Notes under the pieces: model-generated
What the model saw: only the letters and a program-made list of their open reading frames with translations
Databases searched by the model: none
What the model was told of the DNA's origin: nothing
Position numbers and translations under genes: made by a program
NCBI GenBank assembly: GCA_018262715.1
Contig: JADFDS010000011.1
Coordinates: 307,347-371,346 of the forward strand
DNA length: 64,000 bases
Direction: 5' to 3'
Source: Bacteroidota bacterium
Lineage (GTDB): Bacteria > Bacteroidota > Bacteroidia > Bacteroidales > VadinHA17
Shown here: positions 9,140-17,401 of the stretch, piece after piece
Position numbering within the stretch: the stretch's first letter is position 1
How the letters are laid out: every line of letters begins with the position of its first letter

Positions 9140-10753
9140 CTACCTGATCACAAGTTTTGTGAATGCTGTCTTATGGCCGTTGCCGCATTTGACAATGTAA
9201 GTTCCCGGGCGAAGCTTAACATCACTTTTTTGTTCAACACTTGTACTCCTGCTTGTCACTTCCATGATCTTAACCGTGATGCCGGATACGCTGCAGATAG
9301 ACATCAGGCAAGGCAAATTAATGCATTCCGGTATTTCAACCGTGAAATTGCCGGATGCCGGATTAGGGTATACATTCAATGCCAGGGCTGGTGCATTTAT
9401 TGACCCGGCTGAAGTACTTCCTGATAATGTCATTTTCCAGAGTTCATCCCCCGTGGAAGGTATTGCTCCATTAAAGACAAATGTTTTGTTTATACGCCTG
9501 AATTCAGGCCCCCAGGCGCCTCCGTTCGCAACATTGGTAAATTTTTCAGGTTGTCCGTCCGGACTGAGCAAACGCCATATTTCTCCGTCTGTTCCGTCAT
9601 TTGCGGAAAAATAAAGTGTGTCTCCTATAATGACCGGGCTGACAACTCCCGAGCCCATTATTCCCGGCCAGATGTCCTTTATAATTTTCGTTCCTGATTC
9701 TGTTCCGTCAGAAACCCAGAGTTCGACTCCGGTTGAAGTTACTCCGGCAGAAAATACAAGTTTATTTTTGAATCCCGTGAAAAATCCCCCTGATAAGTTA
9801 CCGTGACCGTCAGGGTTTATATCCCTCACCATATGAATTCCGTTATCATCATAAACCCATAATTCTCTTCCGTAGGGTGTCTTTTCAGCCTCAAAAAACA
9901 TTTTGTTGCCGACAACAGTAATATGTCTCGGATCGAATTGTGTTGTTCCGTCAACAATATCAGTAACCCTGATCACGCCGTTTCCGGATACCTTCCAGAG
10001 TTGTGACCCTGTTCCGCTTATCTGGTCTTTAGCACGGAAATACATTTCGTCTTTGAATTCCGTGAAATAAGCCTCATCAAGTTGCCCCACCCTGATCTGG
10101 TCGGAAATTAGTATCGTACCTCCGGGAGTTCCGTCGGAGAAATAGAGTTTCAGGCTTGACAATCCGTTGAAGTAAAGTCCGCAGCTGCCTGTGGTTATGT
10201 ACCCGGGTTGCGTCGAAGCAGCACCTTCAGTCAGGTCTTTTACCAGGAGGGTTGTCTCAGTGGTTCCTTCTGTCTTCCACAATTCTGTCCCCGTATCAGG
10301 GTGATATGCACTGAAATAAAGAACATTATTCCATTCGATGAGATGTCCCGGTTTACTTCCTGTGCTTCCAGGTGCTATGTCCTTTACCATGATGGTTCCC
10401 TCAGTGGTGCCGTTGGTTTTCCATAGTTCTGAACCATGGGTGCCGTCATCGGCGCTGAAATATGCCTCATCCTTATAAACTACCATGCGGCCGATACTGC
10501 TTCCGGTTGTGGTTGAAGGGTTTATCTCCTTCAGCAGGAAGGTTCCATCAGTGGTTCCGTCGGTGACCCACAGCTCGTTATTAGTGTTTCTATGGTTGGT
10601 TGCCTTGAAAACCACCTTGTCCGGAAGCTGCGTCATATAGATGATAAATGAACTTTCGCTGCCGGCGTTAATATCCTTCAGCAATTCAGCCTGCTGTCCT
10701 GCCATGGTGCAAGAGAGAGCAGCCAGGATAAATGGTGATATCACTTTTTTCAT
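9140..10753 (-). CDS. ELWxxDGT-repeat surface protein with type IX secretion tail
   Basis: A 537-aa secreted protein. After a signal peptide (1-18) come about nine repeats of 45-55 residues with the pattern ELWxxDGT...GT...VKDI, for example ELWVTDGTTDGT, ELWKTNGTTEGT and ELWVSDGTESGT; these are expected to form a beta-propeller-like array. The last 80 residues begin with the N-V-Y-P-N-P-A-S-G sorting motif and end in a basic K-L-V-I-R, the typical T9SS C-terminal domain, so it should be exported to the cell surface. It is the last gene of a five-gene minus-strand cluster, 36 bp after the previous one. Confidence 0.93.
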   Translation of the reverse strand: MKKVISPFILAALSCTMAGQQAELLKDINAGSESSFIIYMTQLPDKVVFKATNHRNTNNELWVTDGTTDGTFLLKEINPSTTTGSSIGRMVVYKDEAYFSADDGTHGSELWKTNGTTEGTIMVKDIAPGSTGSKPGHLIEWNNVLYFSAYHPDTGTELWKTEGTTETTLLVKDLTEGAASTQPGYITTGSCGLYFNGLSSLKLYFSDGTPGGTILISDQIRVGQLDEAYFTEFKDEMYFRAKDQISGTGSQLWKVSGNGVIRVTDIVDGTTQFDPRHITVVGNKMFFEAEKTPYGRELWVYDDNGIHMVRDINPDGHGNLSGGFFTGFKNKLVFSAGVTSTGVELWVSDGTESGTKIIKDIWPGIMGSGVVSPVIIGDTLYFSANDGTDGEIWRLLSPDGQPEKFTNVANGGAWGPEFRRINKTFVFNGAIPSTGDELWKMTLSGSTSAGSINAPALALNVYPNPASGNFTVEIPECINLPCLMSICSVSGITVKIMEVTSRSTSVEQKSDVKLRPGTYIVKCGNGHKTAFTKLVIR

Positions 10754-10789
10754 GGGATTATCTGTTTTAGTTTATGAGTGCTAAACCTG

Positions 10790-12478
10790 TCAGAGTGCTT
10801 TGAGATCCCATCTGACTATATAATGATAGTCTGTCCCGTCCTTTTCCGGGTCAAAGGGTATTTGCTCATATATGGCCTCGGTCATGTCTGTAATTCTGAC
10901 ACCGGTAGCTTCTTTGGAGGAGCTCCAAGACACGTCCCCGTGCAGATGGTTGATGTCCTTTACCTTAAATCTGGCATCTGCTCCGATAAGGTTGTCGGTG
11001 GAGGTTGAGTTGTCCCAGACGCATCCGACATCCTTAACATAGTGTCTTGATCTTGTCTCCGTGGGCACATTCTCGGTGGGTGTGGCAATGTCATACCAGT
11101 TTTCCAGTCCGAACTGGCCCAGCTGGTCAGCAACAACTTTATTATCGGTTGGGAACAGGTTTGTTATCAGTATCAGACCCTTTATTGATTCTCGGGGAAA
11201 ATCTCCTGAGCCAAACTCCTGATCGACCAGTCCGGTGCAATCGCAGTCGCCGCTGCAGTAACGGTCTTCTTTGTGGCTCCAGGTGCCTGTAACTTTGTCG
11301 GGTCCGAATATTGTGATTGGCTGGCCCTCCATTCCCTCCATCTGCGGGATTGGCTTGAATATCCCGGTGAAAGAGACTGTTTGCGACCCAGTATATCTTG
11401 TCGAACTCTTGCCGTGATCTTTTGTATAGTCCCATCTCTTCGAAACAGTTATGGTTCCCTTGTAGAATCCGCAGAAGATCGGGAAATGCTGATCAACAAT
11501 AAGTTCATCCGGAGCTGTGGCGGACAACGGGTGTTTATCCTTTGGCAGGATATCGCATGAATTATAAACTCTCAGCCATTCATAACCGTCATCCTTATCT
11601 TCAGGAGGCTGGTACTCGACTCTGACCTCACCTTCCCCTACATTAAATACCTTGTAATCAGGCCCATAATCGCTATCAGCGCCATTGAGGATTTTTCCTC
11701 TGTAGATGCTGACCACAATCCTGTTGAATTCCCGTGACGGCCTGCCGCCAACGTCTTTAAATCCTGACAGGATAATTATCCCTTTCCCTTGTTCACAGAT
11801 CTCCTCCTGTTCTGGCACTTCAACGTCAATTGAGACAGGTTTCTTTTCAAATTCTTCGAAGATCGGGTTGAGAGATTTTGGCGTTTTAAGCTTATTAAAG
11901 AGTGGCCGTGGATCATTGATTGTATTCTCTGATGACCATTCCTGAATTAGTTCAGGGGTATTTCCGTTATAGTAAAGGCGAAGTTCCATTTTTGCTATTA
12001 CGGGCTTCTTATAATCCTCTTCATACTCAATAATGCGACCCCCTTTAAGATTTGCCTCGTAACTTCCCTTGAAGATGTATTCCGGCGGCTTGTCTGTTTC
12101 GGGGGCATAAAAGATCGGGGACAAAAAATGGAAGCAGGGATTGGTAAATCTTTCACCCATGTAAACTGACATCATTGTAGGGTAGCAATACCATTTTTCA
12201 GGCGGATCAAGCGTTTTGCACTTATCAATTGCATCAGTCAGTTCCGGGTTGAGCGAATCTTCTTCCCGGAATTCACGATCTCCAAGCTGCTCTTTCATGC
12301 ATGCATTCCATTCCTTTAACCTTTGTTCATAGTCCTGGTTATGGGGGTTCAGGAACTCTACAAGCATTCCATGCCTTGCGCATTCTTCACATCTGCGCTG
12401 GGCACCTGCCTGGAAGCCGACTATCAGGATCAGCAACGATGTGGTCAGAACCCTTTTTGAATAAGTCAGGGTGGTCAT
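10790..12478 (-). CDS. Secreted protein of unknown function
   Basis: A 562-aa protein with a signal peptide (about 1-26, ending G-A-Q). I do not recognise a family. The mature N terminus has a Cys-rich start (RRCEECARHG). The middle reads as alternating beta strands with conserved Tyr/Trp, and there is another Cys cluster, C-S-G-D-C-D-C-T-G, at about residue 415. Charge is strongly acidic and there is no T9SS tail. The stop codon of the lipoprotein upstream is only 3 bp before its ATG, so the two are almost surely co-transcribed. The cluster suggests an envelope role, but nothing shows the activity. Confidence 0.75.
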   Translation of the reverse strand: MTTLTYSKRVLTTSLLILIVGFQAGAQRRCEECARHGMLVEFLNPHNQDYEQRLKEWNACMKEQLGDREFREEDSLNPELTDAIDKCKTLDPPEKWYCYPTMMSVYMGERFTNPCFHFLSPIFYAPETDKPPEYIFKGSYEANLKGGRIIEYEEDYKKPVIAKMELRLYYNGNTPELIQEWSSENTINDPRPLFNKLKTPKSLNPIFEEFEKKPVSIDVEVPEQEEICEQGKGIIILSGFKDVGGRPSREFNRIVVSIYRGKILNGADSDYGPDYKVFNVGEGEVRVEYQPPEDKDDGYEWLRVYNSCDILPKDKHPLSATAPDELIVDQHFPIFCGFYKGTITVSKRWDYTKDHGKSSTRYTGSQTVSFTGIFKPIPQMEGMEGQPITIFGPDKVTGTWSHKEDRYCSGDCDCTGLVDQEFGSGDFPRESIKGLILITNLFPTDNKVVADQLGQFGLENWYDIATPTENVPTETRSRHYVKDVGCVWDNSTSTDNLIGADARFKVKDINHLHGDVSWSSSKEATGVRITDMTEAIYEQIPFDPEKDGTDYHYIVRWDLKAL

Positions 12479-12481
12479 GAA

Positions 12482-13006
12482 TTAAATTCTTTCGAATTCG
12501 ACGTCTTCCCAGTCGTCGTCTGTATCAGTGTCATTGTTTATGTCACGAACCAGCCACAGGTAGTCATCATCTGCTTCGAACGTGCCTTCAAATGACTCTG
12601 ACATTCCTAGTGAAAGGTATGCATTATAGGTTGCTGATCCTTTCGGGAACCACTCCGGCGATTCGGTGCAGTTGTCATTTGTGTCTTCAAGGCAGTCTCC
12701 TAATGCAGTAAGCCTGAACAGCACTTCGTCGCCATCGACTGTGATATTCCCTTTCAGCCCGAGAAGTGACATAACCGCAGAGCTGTTATCACGTCGGTAG
12801 ATTACAACCTCCTCAAATGTGCCTTCAGCAAGCTTCAGGGTGTGTGTTATGTTTATTGCAACCTCCCCGGCATATCCCTTTTCAGTGTATTGCCAGGTAC
12901 CGACATAGTCAGGATCGGTTGTGAACCAATCGCACGAGTGAAAGCAGCTCACCGTGAAAAGAAGGGTCAGTGAGAGCATGATTTTGTTCGACAATATTTT
13001 CTTCAT
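12482..13006 (-). CDS. Small lipoprotein, possibly lipocalin-like
   Basis: A 174-aa predicted lipoprotein: the signal contains two candidate lipidation cysteines (V-S-C-F and H-S-C-D), the second followed by a short linker. The mature part begins with Y-V-G-T-W-Q-Y, a GTW start often seen in lipocalin-like Bacteroidota domains, then about eight alternating hydrophobic strands. The C terminus is very acidic (D-T-D-T-D-D-D-W). The family is not identified. It lies between two larger secreted-protein genes and is nearly fused (3-bp gap) to the 562-aa gene after it. Confidence 0.7.
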   Translation of the reverse strand: MKKILSNKIMLSLTLLFTVSCFHSCDWFTTDPDYVGTWQYTEKGYAGEVAINITHTLKLAEGTFEEVVIYRRDNSSAVMSLLGLKGNITVDGDEVLFRLTALGDCLEDTNDNCTESPEWFPKGSATYNAYLSLGMSESFEGTFEADDDYLWLVRDINNDTDTDDDWEDVEFERI

Positions 13007-13064
13007 GGTATAGTATTTATGGTTTTTATATGATAATAGCCTGGCCTTATCGGCCGGCGCATTT

Positions 13065-15062
13065 TCAATACAGTTCAGCAGTTGCCTGGATTGTGGTTAC
13101 CTCAAATCCGGCACTCAGGAATCCGGTTCCAACTCCAAATCCCTCCTCAGTTTCAATTGTTAATTTTCCTTCATCAATTCTGACGTAGACGGCCTCCTCC
13201 ATGCCCATAAAGTCAACTCCGGCGCCAAGCTGAAATCCGAAACCTGTCTCCGGTTTCCAGGTAACACCTACTTCAATCCCCGCGCCTATATTGAATTCCC
13301 ACTCATTGTTATCAGTATTCCATTCAATACTGACAATAAAGAGGTCCAGGCTGACGGTATGTTCCACCGGAAACTCAGGTTTCCTGGTGTCTCCGCCCTC
13401 CCCGTCAGGACAATAATCCTTGATGTTGAAGCACTCCAGGGGGATCACCATGAAGAGGAGTAAAAAGTCCTGTGGGTCAATGGCATCTATATTCGATTTT
13501 GGAAGACCGTATGGGCTGGCTTCGGCGGTCAGCCAGCGGTATGCCTGGTCTACCTGGGATTTATAACAGTAATTTATTGCCTCCTCCAGGGCTTCCTGGT
13601 ATGCTTCTGCCCTTAATTCTGCCATACTTTCGGCTGTCAATGGCATATCTCTCCAGCTGTTTATCTGCTCATTGGCAGAAATCCTTGCCTGCTGCAGTGC
13701 GCATTCCATAAAAAAGGAGCTGTATCCCAGCAGTTCAGATCCCATCTGACGGGTCAGTGATGCCCTTCTGTGCCCGGCCTCCATCATGGAATTAAATGTC
13801 AAGCGTGTCGAGGTTCTCATTACTACCGGTATGCCGGATATATACCTGTTCCAGTCTTCAGGCATGTTTTTCCACCTGGGCCAGAAGTCCATTATTACGC
13901 CCTCAACTCGCTTTGACAGGGCATCAGAATAACTCTGGGCAATGTTCTGCATCTGTTCGTCATATCTTCTCTCCAGCAATTCAGGAATTGTCCGGGCCTG
14001 CTCACAAGGGGACATCTGGTCCCACGGGGTCACCATCTCGTCTTCTGTAAATCCCTCTTCCTGGAGCTCCTTTCTTTCAATCTCGATCTGTTGTTTGAAT
14101 TCTTCAGGATCAAGTGACTTTTTCACGGGTGGTTCATGAGGTGGTTTTGTTGTATACCAGAACAGCAGTTTTTTTGCGTCGGCGGGATCGAGTTCGGAAG
14201 CCTCCCTAAACTCTTCAAATGCTTCTCTCTTCATTCCCATCCGGAGGAGTATGATGCCCAGGTTCATATGATATTGTGCTATTCCGGGCGTGTAGAAGAC
14301 AGCTTCACGGAAATATTTCAGGGCTTCCTCATTCTGGCCGTGGCGTGCGAATACCCATCCGAGAGAGGTAGCTGTGGGGGCTGATTCGCGGAAGAGGCTC
14401 CTGGCGTATGCAAGCAGCAGGAGCGCTTCAGCGTCCCTGTCTGAAACAGCCAGGCAGAATGCAAGGCTGCCGATTGACCCGGCAGATCTTTCATTTGTCT
14501 GAAATGCCCTGCCATAGCCCCATGAAGCAGCATCAAGATTCTGCTGGGCCAGGCCTGACATTCCTGCCAGCTGGTACACAAAGACCCTCTCATCAAATGA
14601 AAGAATCTTCCCCTGAGGCACTGATCTGAAAGCCTGCTGCTCAATATCAGGAGGCAGGTTCGGGATGGCATGCATCACGCACTCTTCGACAATCTTTCGT
14701 ACCGTACTGATGCCGGGGGCCTCGGGAACCGAGACCGGGTCAACCGGTTCAAAATCTTCATCATTGACAATCCTGTCGCAACTCCGGTCCATGACAGAAA
14801 GTTCAAGGAACAGGGCCAGGGCATCCTCCACATCCTTCCTGTCATCCCCGTTAAGATCGGTTTCAATGTTCAGACCACCCCTGTCAATAAATCCGTCAAT
14901 ATCGCTTCTGTCGAACTGACCGTCCTGGTTTATATCATACTGCCGCCATTGTTTCGTGCCCGGGGCATGAGCACTCCCGGGTTCAGAAGCATATGATAAA
15001 GACGCGGCACAGATGGCCTGGACAAGCAGCAGTGCCGCAATATGTCTGCAATTAGTACACAT
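13065..15062 (-). CDS. EF-hand/dockerin-like and TPR-containing secreted protein
   Basis: A 665-aa exported protein with three parts. After a signal peptide (about 1-26) are two calcium-loop-like motifs, D-I-N-Q-D-G-Q-F-D (43-51) and D-L-N-G-D-D-R-K-D (69-77), spaced as in dockerin or EF-hand pairs. A helical TPR region covers about 170-300. A long helical, Glu/Gln-rich middle follows. The last 100 residues are beta-rich and end in an aromatic residue (A-E-L-Y), resembling a membrane-barrel or autotransporter-like end. No known family covers the whole chain. The combination suggests a calcium-dependent outer-membrane scaffold, which is inference. Confidence 0.7.
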   Translation of the reverse strand: MCTNCRHIAALLLVQAICAASLSYASEPGSAHAPGTKQWRQYDINQDGQFDRSDIDGFIDRGGLNIETDLNGDDRKDVEDALALFLELSVMDRSCDRIVNDEDFEPVDPVSVPEAPGISTVRKIVEECVMHAIPNLPPDIEQQAFRSVPQGKILSFDERVFVYQLAGMSGLAQQNLDAASWGYGRAFQTNERSAGSIGSLAFCLAVSDRDAEALLLLAYARSLFRESAPTATSLGWVFARHGQNEEALKYFREAVFYTPGIAQYHMNLGIILLRMGMKREAFEEFREASELDPADAKKLLFWYTTKPPHEPPVKKSLDPEEFKQQIEIERKELQEEGFTEDEMVTPWDQMSPCEQARTIPELLERRYDEQMQNIAQSYSDALSKRVEGVIMDFWPRWKNMPEDWNRYISGIPVVMRTSTRLTFNSMMEAGHRRASLTRQMGSELLGYSSFFMECALQQARISANEQINSWRDMPLTAESMAELRAEAYQEALEEAINYCYKSQVDQAYRWLTAEASPYGLPKSNIDAIDPQDFLLLFMVIPLECFNIKDYCPDGEGGDTRKPEFPVEHTVSLDLFIVSIEWNTDNNEWEFNIGAGIEVGVTWKPETGFGFQLGAGVDFMGMEEAVYVRIDEGKLTIETEEGFGVGTGFLSAGFEVTTIQATAELY

Positions 15063-15137
15063 CTGTCAGATCTTTATGAATTTGCTATACACATTCGCTC
15101 GGCGCCCGGCAGAGCTTCAGGCAAGCCTGGCTCTGCG

Positions 15138-16442
15138 TCACCTCTTTACGAATTCGACTCTGCGGTTAGCCGCTTTTCCTTCGGAGGTATTATTGGGCCC
15201 GGAGGGCTTGCTTTCACCCCAGCCCCTGCTGGTCATACGTGAGTTGTTGATGCCCATCTTTGCAAGCTGGTCGGCAACTGCCTTCGCCCTGCGTTCGGAA
15301 AGGTCCTGATTGAATGCCTCTTCACCGTCGCTGTCAGTGTGCCCCTCGACTGAAAAACTGATTTCAGGATGATCTTTCATCAGTTTGGCTATTTCGTTGA
15401 TGACACCCATGGACTCCGGTTTTATTGTAGCCTTGTTCACATCGAACCGGATGCCACTGGCAACTATTTTGCCGTCCTGCATCAGCTTGTCATAAAGCCT
15501 GACAGCTCCTTCGGCTATCCTGATGTTTTTAATGAACCTGTTATTTCCCTGTGATCCCACGGTGTTCATCGGGTCACAGCATATTGTCAGACCCTCCGGA
15601 TTGATTCCCAGGTTGGGAACATTGACCACTCTGGCATCATCAAGGTACACCTTCAGTGCCCTTGTATTGAAGCTGATTGCCACATGGCGCCAGTATCCAC
15701 TGGTGATCTCACCTTTCTCCTCATACCCGGGATAATAACCTTCGCCCACATCATTAATTCCGGCATGATTGGCGTTGATAATCAGCGGATCAATGCTTAT
15801 CGTGCTTTCACTCTGGTTCTTATGATCCCAGAAGTCGACATAATACTGGCAATATTCATCGGGTTCAAACCAGCAGTCGAACTCCACCGTAAACAGGTCT
15901 GGCAGGTTATCTTTTGCCGTTTCCCTGAAAAACGGAATGATGCATGAACCGGCTTCCCTGAAATGGATCACATTCTGGTCACCGAAGGACGCGTTTTCGA
16001 CATTTCCTCCTCCTGCAAGATCCCACCTGGATGGGAACTCCCCGTTTTCCTCTCCCTCCTGGTTATCCTCGAAGATTATCTTCTCACCCGGGACAAAGTC
16101 ATACCTGTTCCATTTAAAAGTGAGCTGTGGCTGACCTGATTCCTTTGCTTCAGTGGGGTTTCTCCCGGAAGTATTCCCGGGATCTGCGGATTCTTCTCCT
16201 GCTTCCTTTTGAGATGAGTCTTCCTTCGCCTTTTTCTCCTTCTTTTTGAAAATATTTCCAATTCCTTCCTCTATCTTGTCAAACCCGGCGTCAATAACCT
16301 CGTCAGTCTTCCGGTTTGCGCGGTTGTCAGTCTCCTCCACAACCTTTTCTTTTACATTGACCCTGACTTTCTGCGGGCTGGCTTCCTGCGGCAGCAGAAA
16401 GAGCAATGAAGCCACAAGGGTAAATAACATTGAGTGTTTCAT
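15138..16442 (-). CDS. OmpA-family protein with LamG-like middle domain
   Basis: A 434-aa envelope protein. A signal peptide (1-23) is followed by a charged Lys/Glu-rich linker to about residue 110, a beta-sandwich region (about 110-315) with features of LamG or concanavalin-like folds (ligand-binding type W, D and F positions), then an OmpA C-terminal peptidoglycan-binding domain (about 325-434) with the motifs F-D-V-N-K-A-T-I, E-G-H-T-D-S-D-G and L-S-E-R-R-A-K-A-V and the final N-R-R-V-E-F. It is the first gene of the five-gene secreted cluster and anchors to the cell wall. Confidence 0.88.
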   Translation of the reverse strand: MKHSMLFTLVASLLFLLPQEASPQKVRVNVKEKVVEETDNRANRKTDEVIDAGFDKIEEGIGNIFKKKEKKAKEDSSQKEAGEESADPGNTSGRNPTEAKESGQPQLTFKWNRYDFVPGEKIIFEDNQEGEENGEFPSRWDLAGGGNVENASFGDQNVIHFREAGSCIIPFFRETAKDNLPDLFTVEFDCWFEPDEYCQYYVDFWDHKNQSESTISIDPLIINANHAGINDVGEGYYPGYEEKGEITSGYWRHVAISFNTRALKVYLDDARVVNVPNLGINPEGLTICCDPMNTVGSQGNNRFIKNIRIAEGAVRLYDKLMQDGKIVASGIRFDVNKATIKPESMGVINEIAKLMKDHPEISFSVEGHTDSDGEEAFNQDLSERRAKAVADQLAKMGINNSRMTSRGWGESKPSGPNNTSEGKAANRRVEFVKR

Positions 16443-16546
16443 GGCCTTTTGGTTTTTTCAATGAAAGTTAGTCAGGCGGCCGGGGCAAGTCAACACTGAA
16501 TGAGCAAAGAGGGGTGATGAATGAGTATCCGGGGTATTTGGGATGT

Positions 16547-16574
16547 GCGATTTGCGATTTGCGATTTGCGAATT
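16547..16574 (+). repeat. Heptanucleotide repeat, copy 1 (GCGATTT x3 + variant)
   Basis: Four consecutive 7-bp units: GCGATTT at 16547, 16554 and 16561, then GCGAATT at 16568. The block lies in the 193-bp spacer between the ompA-like start and the 3' end of the LytTR gene. The same heptamer family occurs at four more places in the window, always next to a gene 3' end. Confidence 0.85.
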
Positions 16575-16635
16575 GGGATTGCTGATACCGGCTGCCTCAG
16601 GATGGAGGGGATGTAAAAAGGGGGGATGCGAAGCT

Positions 16636-17400
16636 TTATTCGTAAAGGTGATCGTTGAGGGACTGCAGAACCTTTTGCTTCAGGACAGGGGAGACCGGGA
16701 TGATGGTACCGTCTTTAAGCTGCAGATAACCACCATCATGCCTGTAAAACTTATCGATGTAATTAAGGTTCACTATGTGTGACTGGTGGACCCTGATAAG
16801 GCTTGTGCCGCTGAGCATTGCCTCATATTCCTTTATGGTGCGTGAGACAATGATATGCTTTCCGCCTGCAAGGTGAAAGTGTGTGTAATTACTTTCCGCC
16901 TCAGCCCTTATTATATCATTTACTGAAATCAGTTGCAGGGCTTCAGCTGTCCTGAGGATGATCCGTTTCAGGACTTTTTTGCCCTGCAGGTTTTCTCTGA
17001 GAGCGAGCAGCTTCAGTTGCTCCTCTTCATGGTTAATAATTTCACGTGCCTTTAAGATGGCAGCTCTGAGTTCATCCTCATCAACCGGCTTAAGAATATA
17101 ATCGAGTGCGCTGACCTTGATTGCATCGAGGGCGTACTCCTGGTGACCGGTGATGAAGATTGTACGGAACCGGACCGGGGAGACCTGTCTGAGCAGTTCA
17201 AAGCCGAGACCGTCCGGCAGTTCGATATCCAGGAAGACGATATCAGGCTGATGTTCTGTCACAGCGGCAATACCTTCTGCCACTGACCCTGTGGCAGCGC
17301 TGACGGTGATGTCAGGAAAGCTCTCTTTCAGAAGGGTTGCAATAATACTTCTTACCGGGGCTTCATCATCAACAATCACTGCTCTCATGGCATGAAACAT
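16636..17400 (-). CDS. LytTR-family response regulator
   Basis: A 254-aa regulator. The receiver domain (about 5-120) has the acidic pocket D-D-E near residue 10 and the phospho-acceptor Asp in V-F-L-D-I-E (about residue 57). The LytTR DNA-binding domain (about 150-250) is recognised by E-A-E-S-N-Y-T-H-F, R-V-H-Q-S-H-I-V-N and the terminal P-V-S-P. It starts 1 bp after the histidine kinase stop codon; an alternative ATG at 17388 would remove four residues. It is clearly the partner of that kinase. Target promoters are not evident. Confidence 0.94.
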   Translation of the reverse strand: MFHAMRAVIVDDEAPVRSIIATLLKESFPDITVSAATGSVAEGIAAVTEHQPDIVFLDIELPDGLGFELLRQVSPVRFRTIFITGHQEYALDAIKVSALDYILKPVDEDELRAAILKAREIINHEEEQLKLLALRENLQGKKVLKRIILRTAEALQLISVNDIIRAEAESNYTHFHLAGGKHIIVSRTIKEYEAMLSGTSLIRVHQSHIVNLNYIDKFYRHDGGYLQLKDGTIIPVSPVLKQKVLQSLNDHLYE

Positions 17401-17401
17401 T

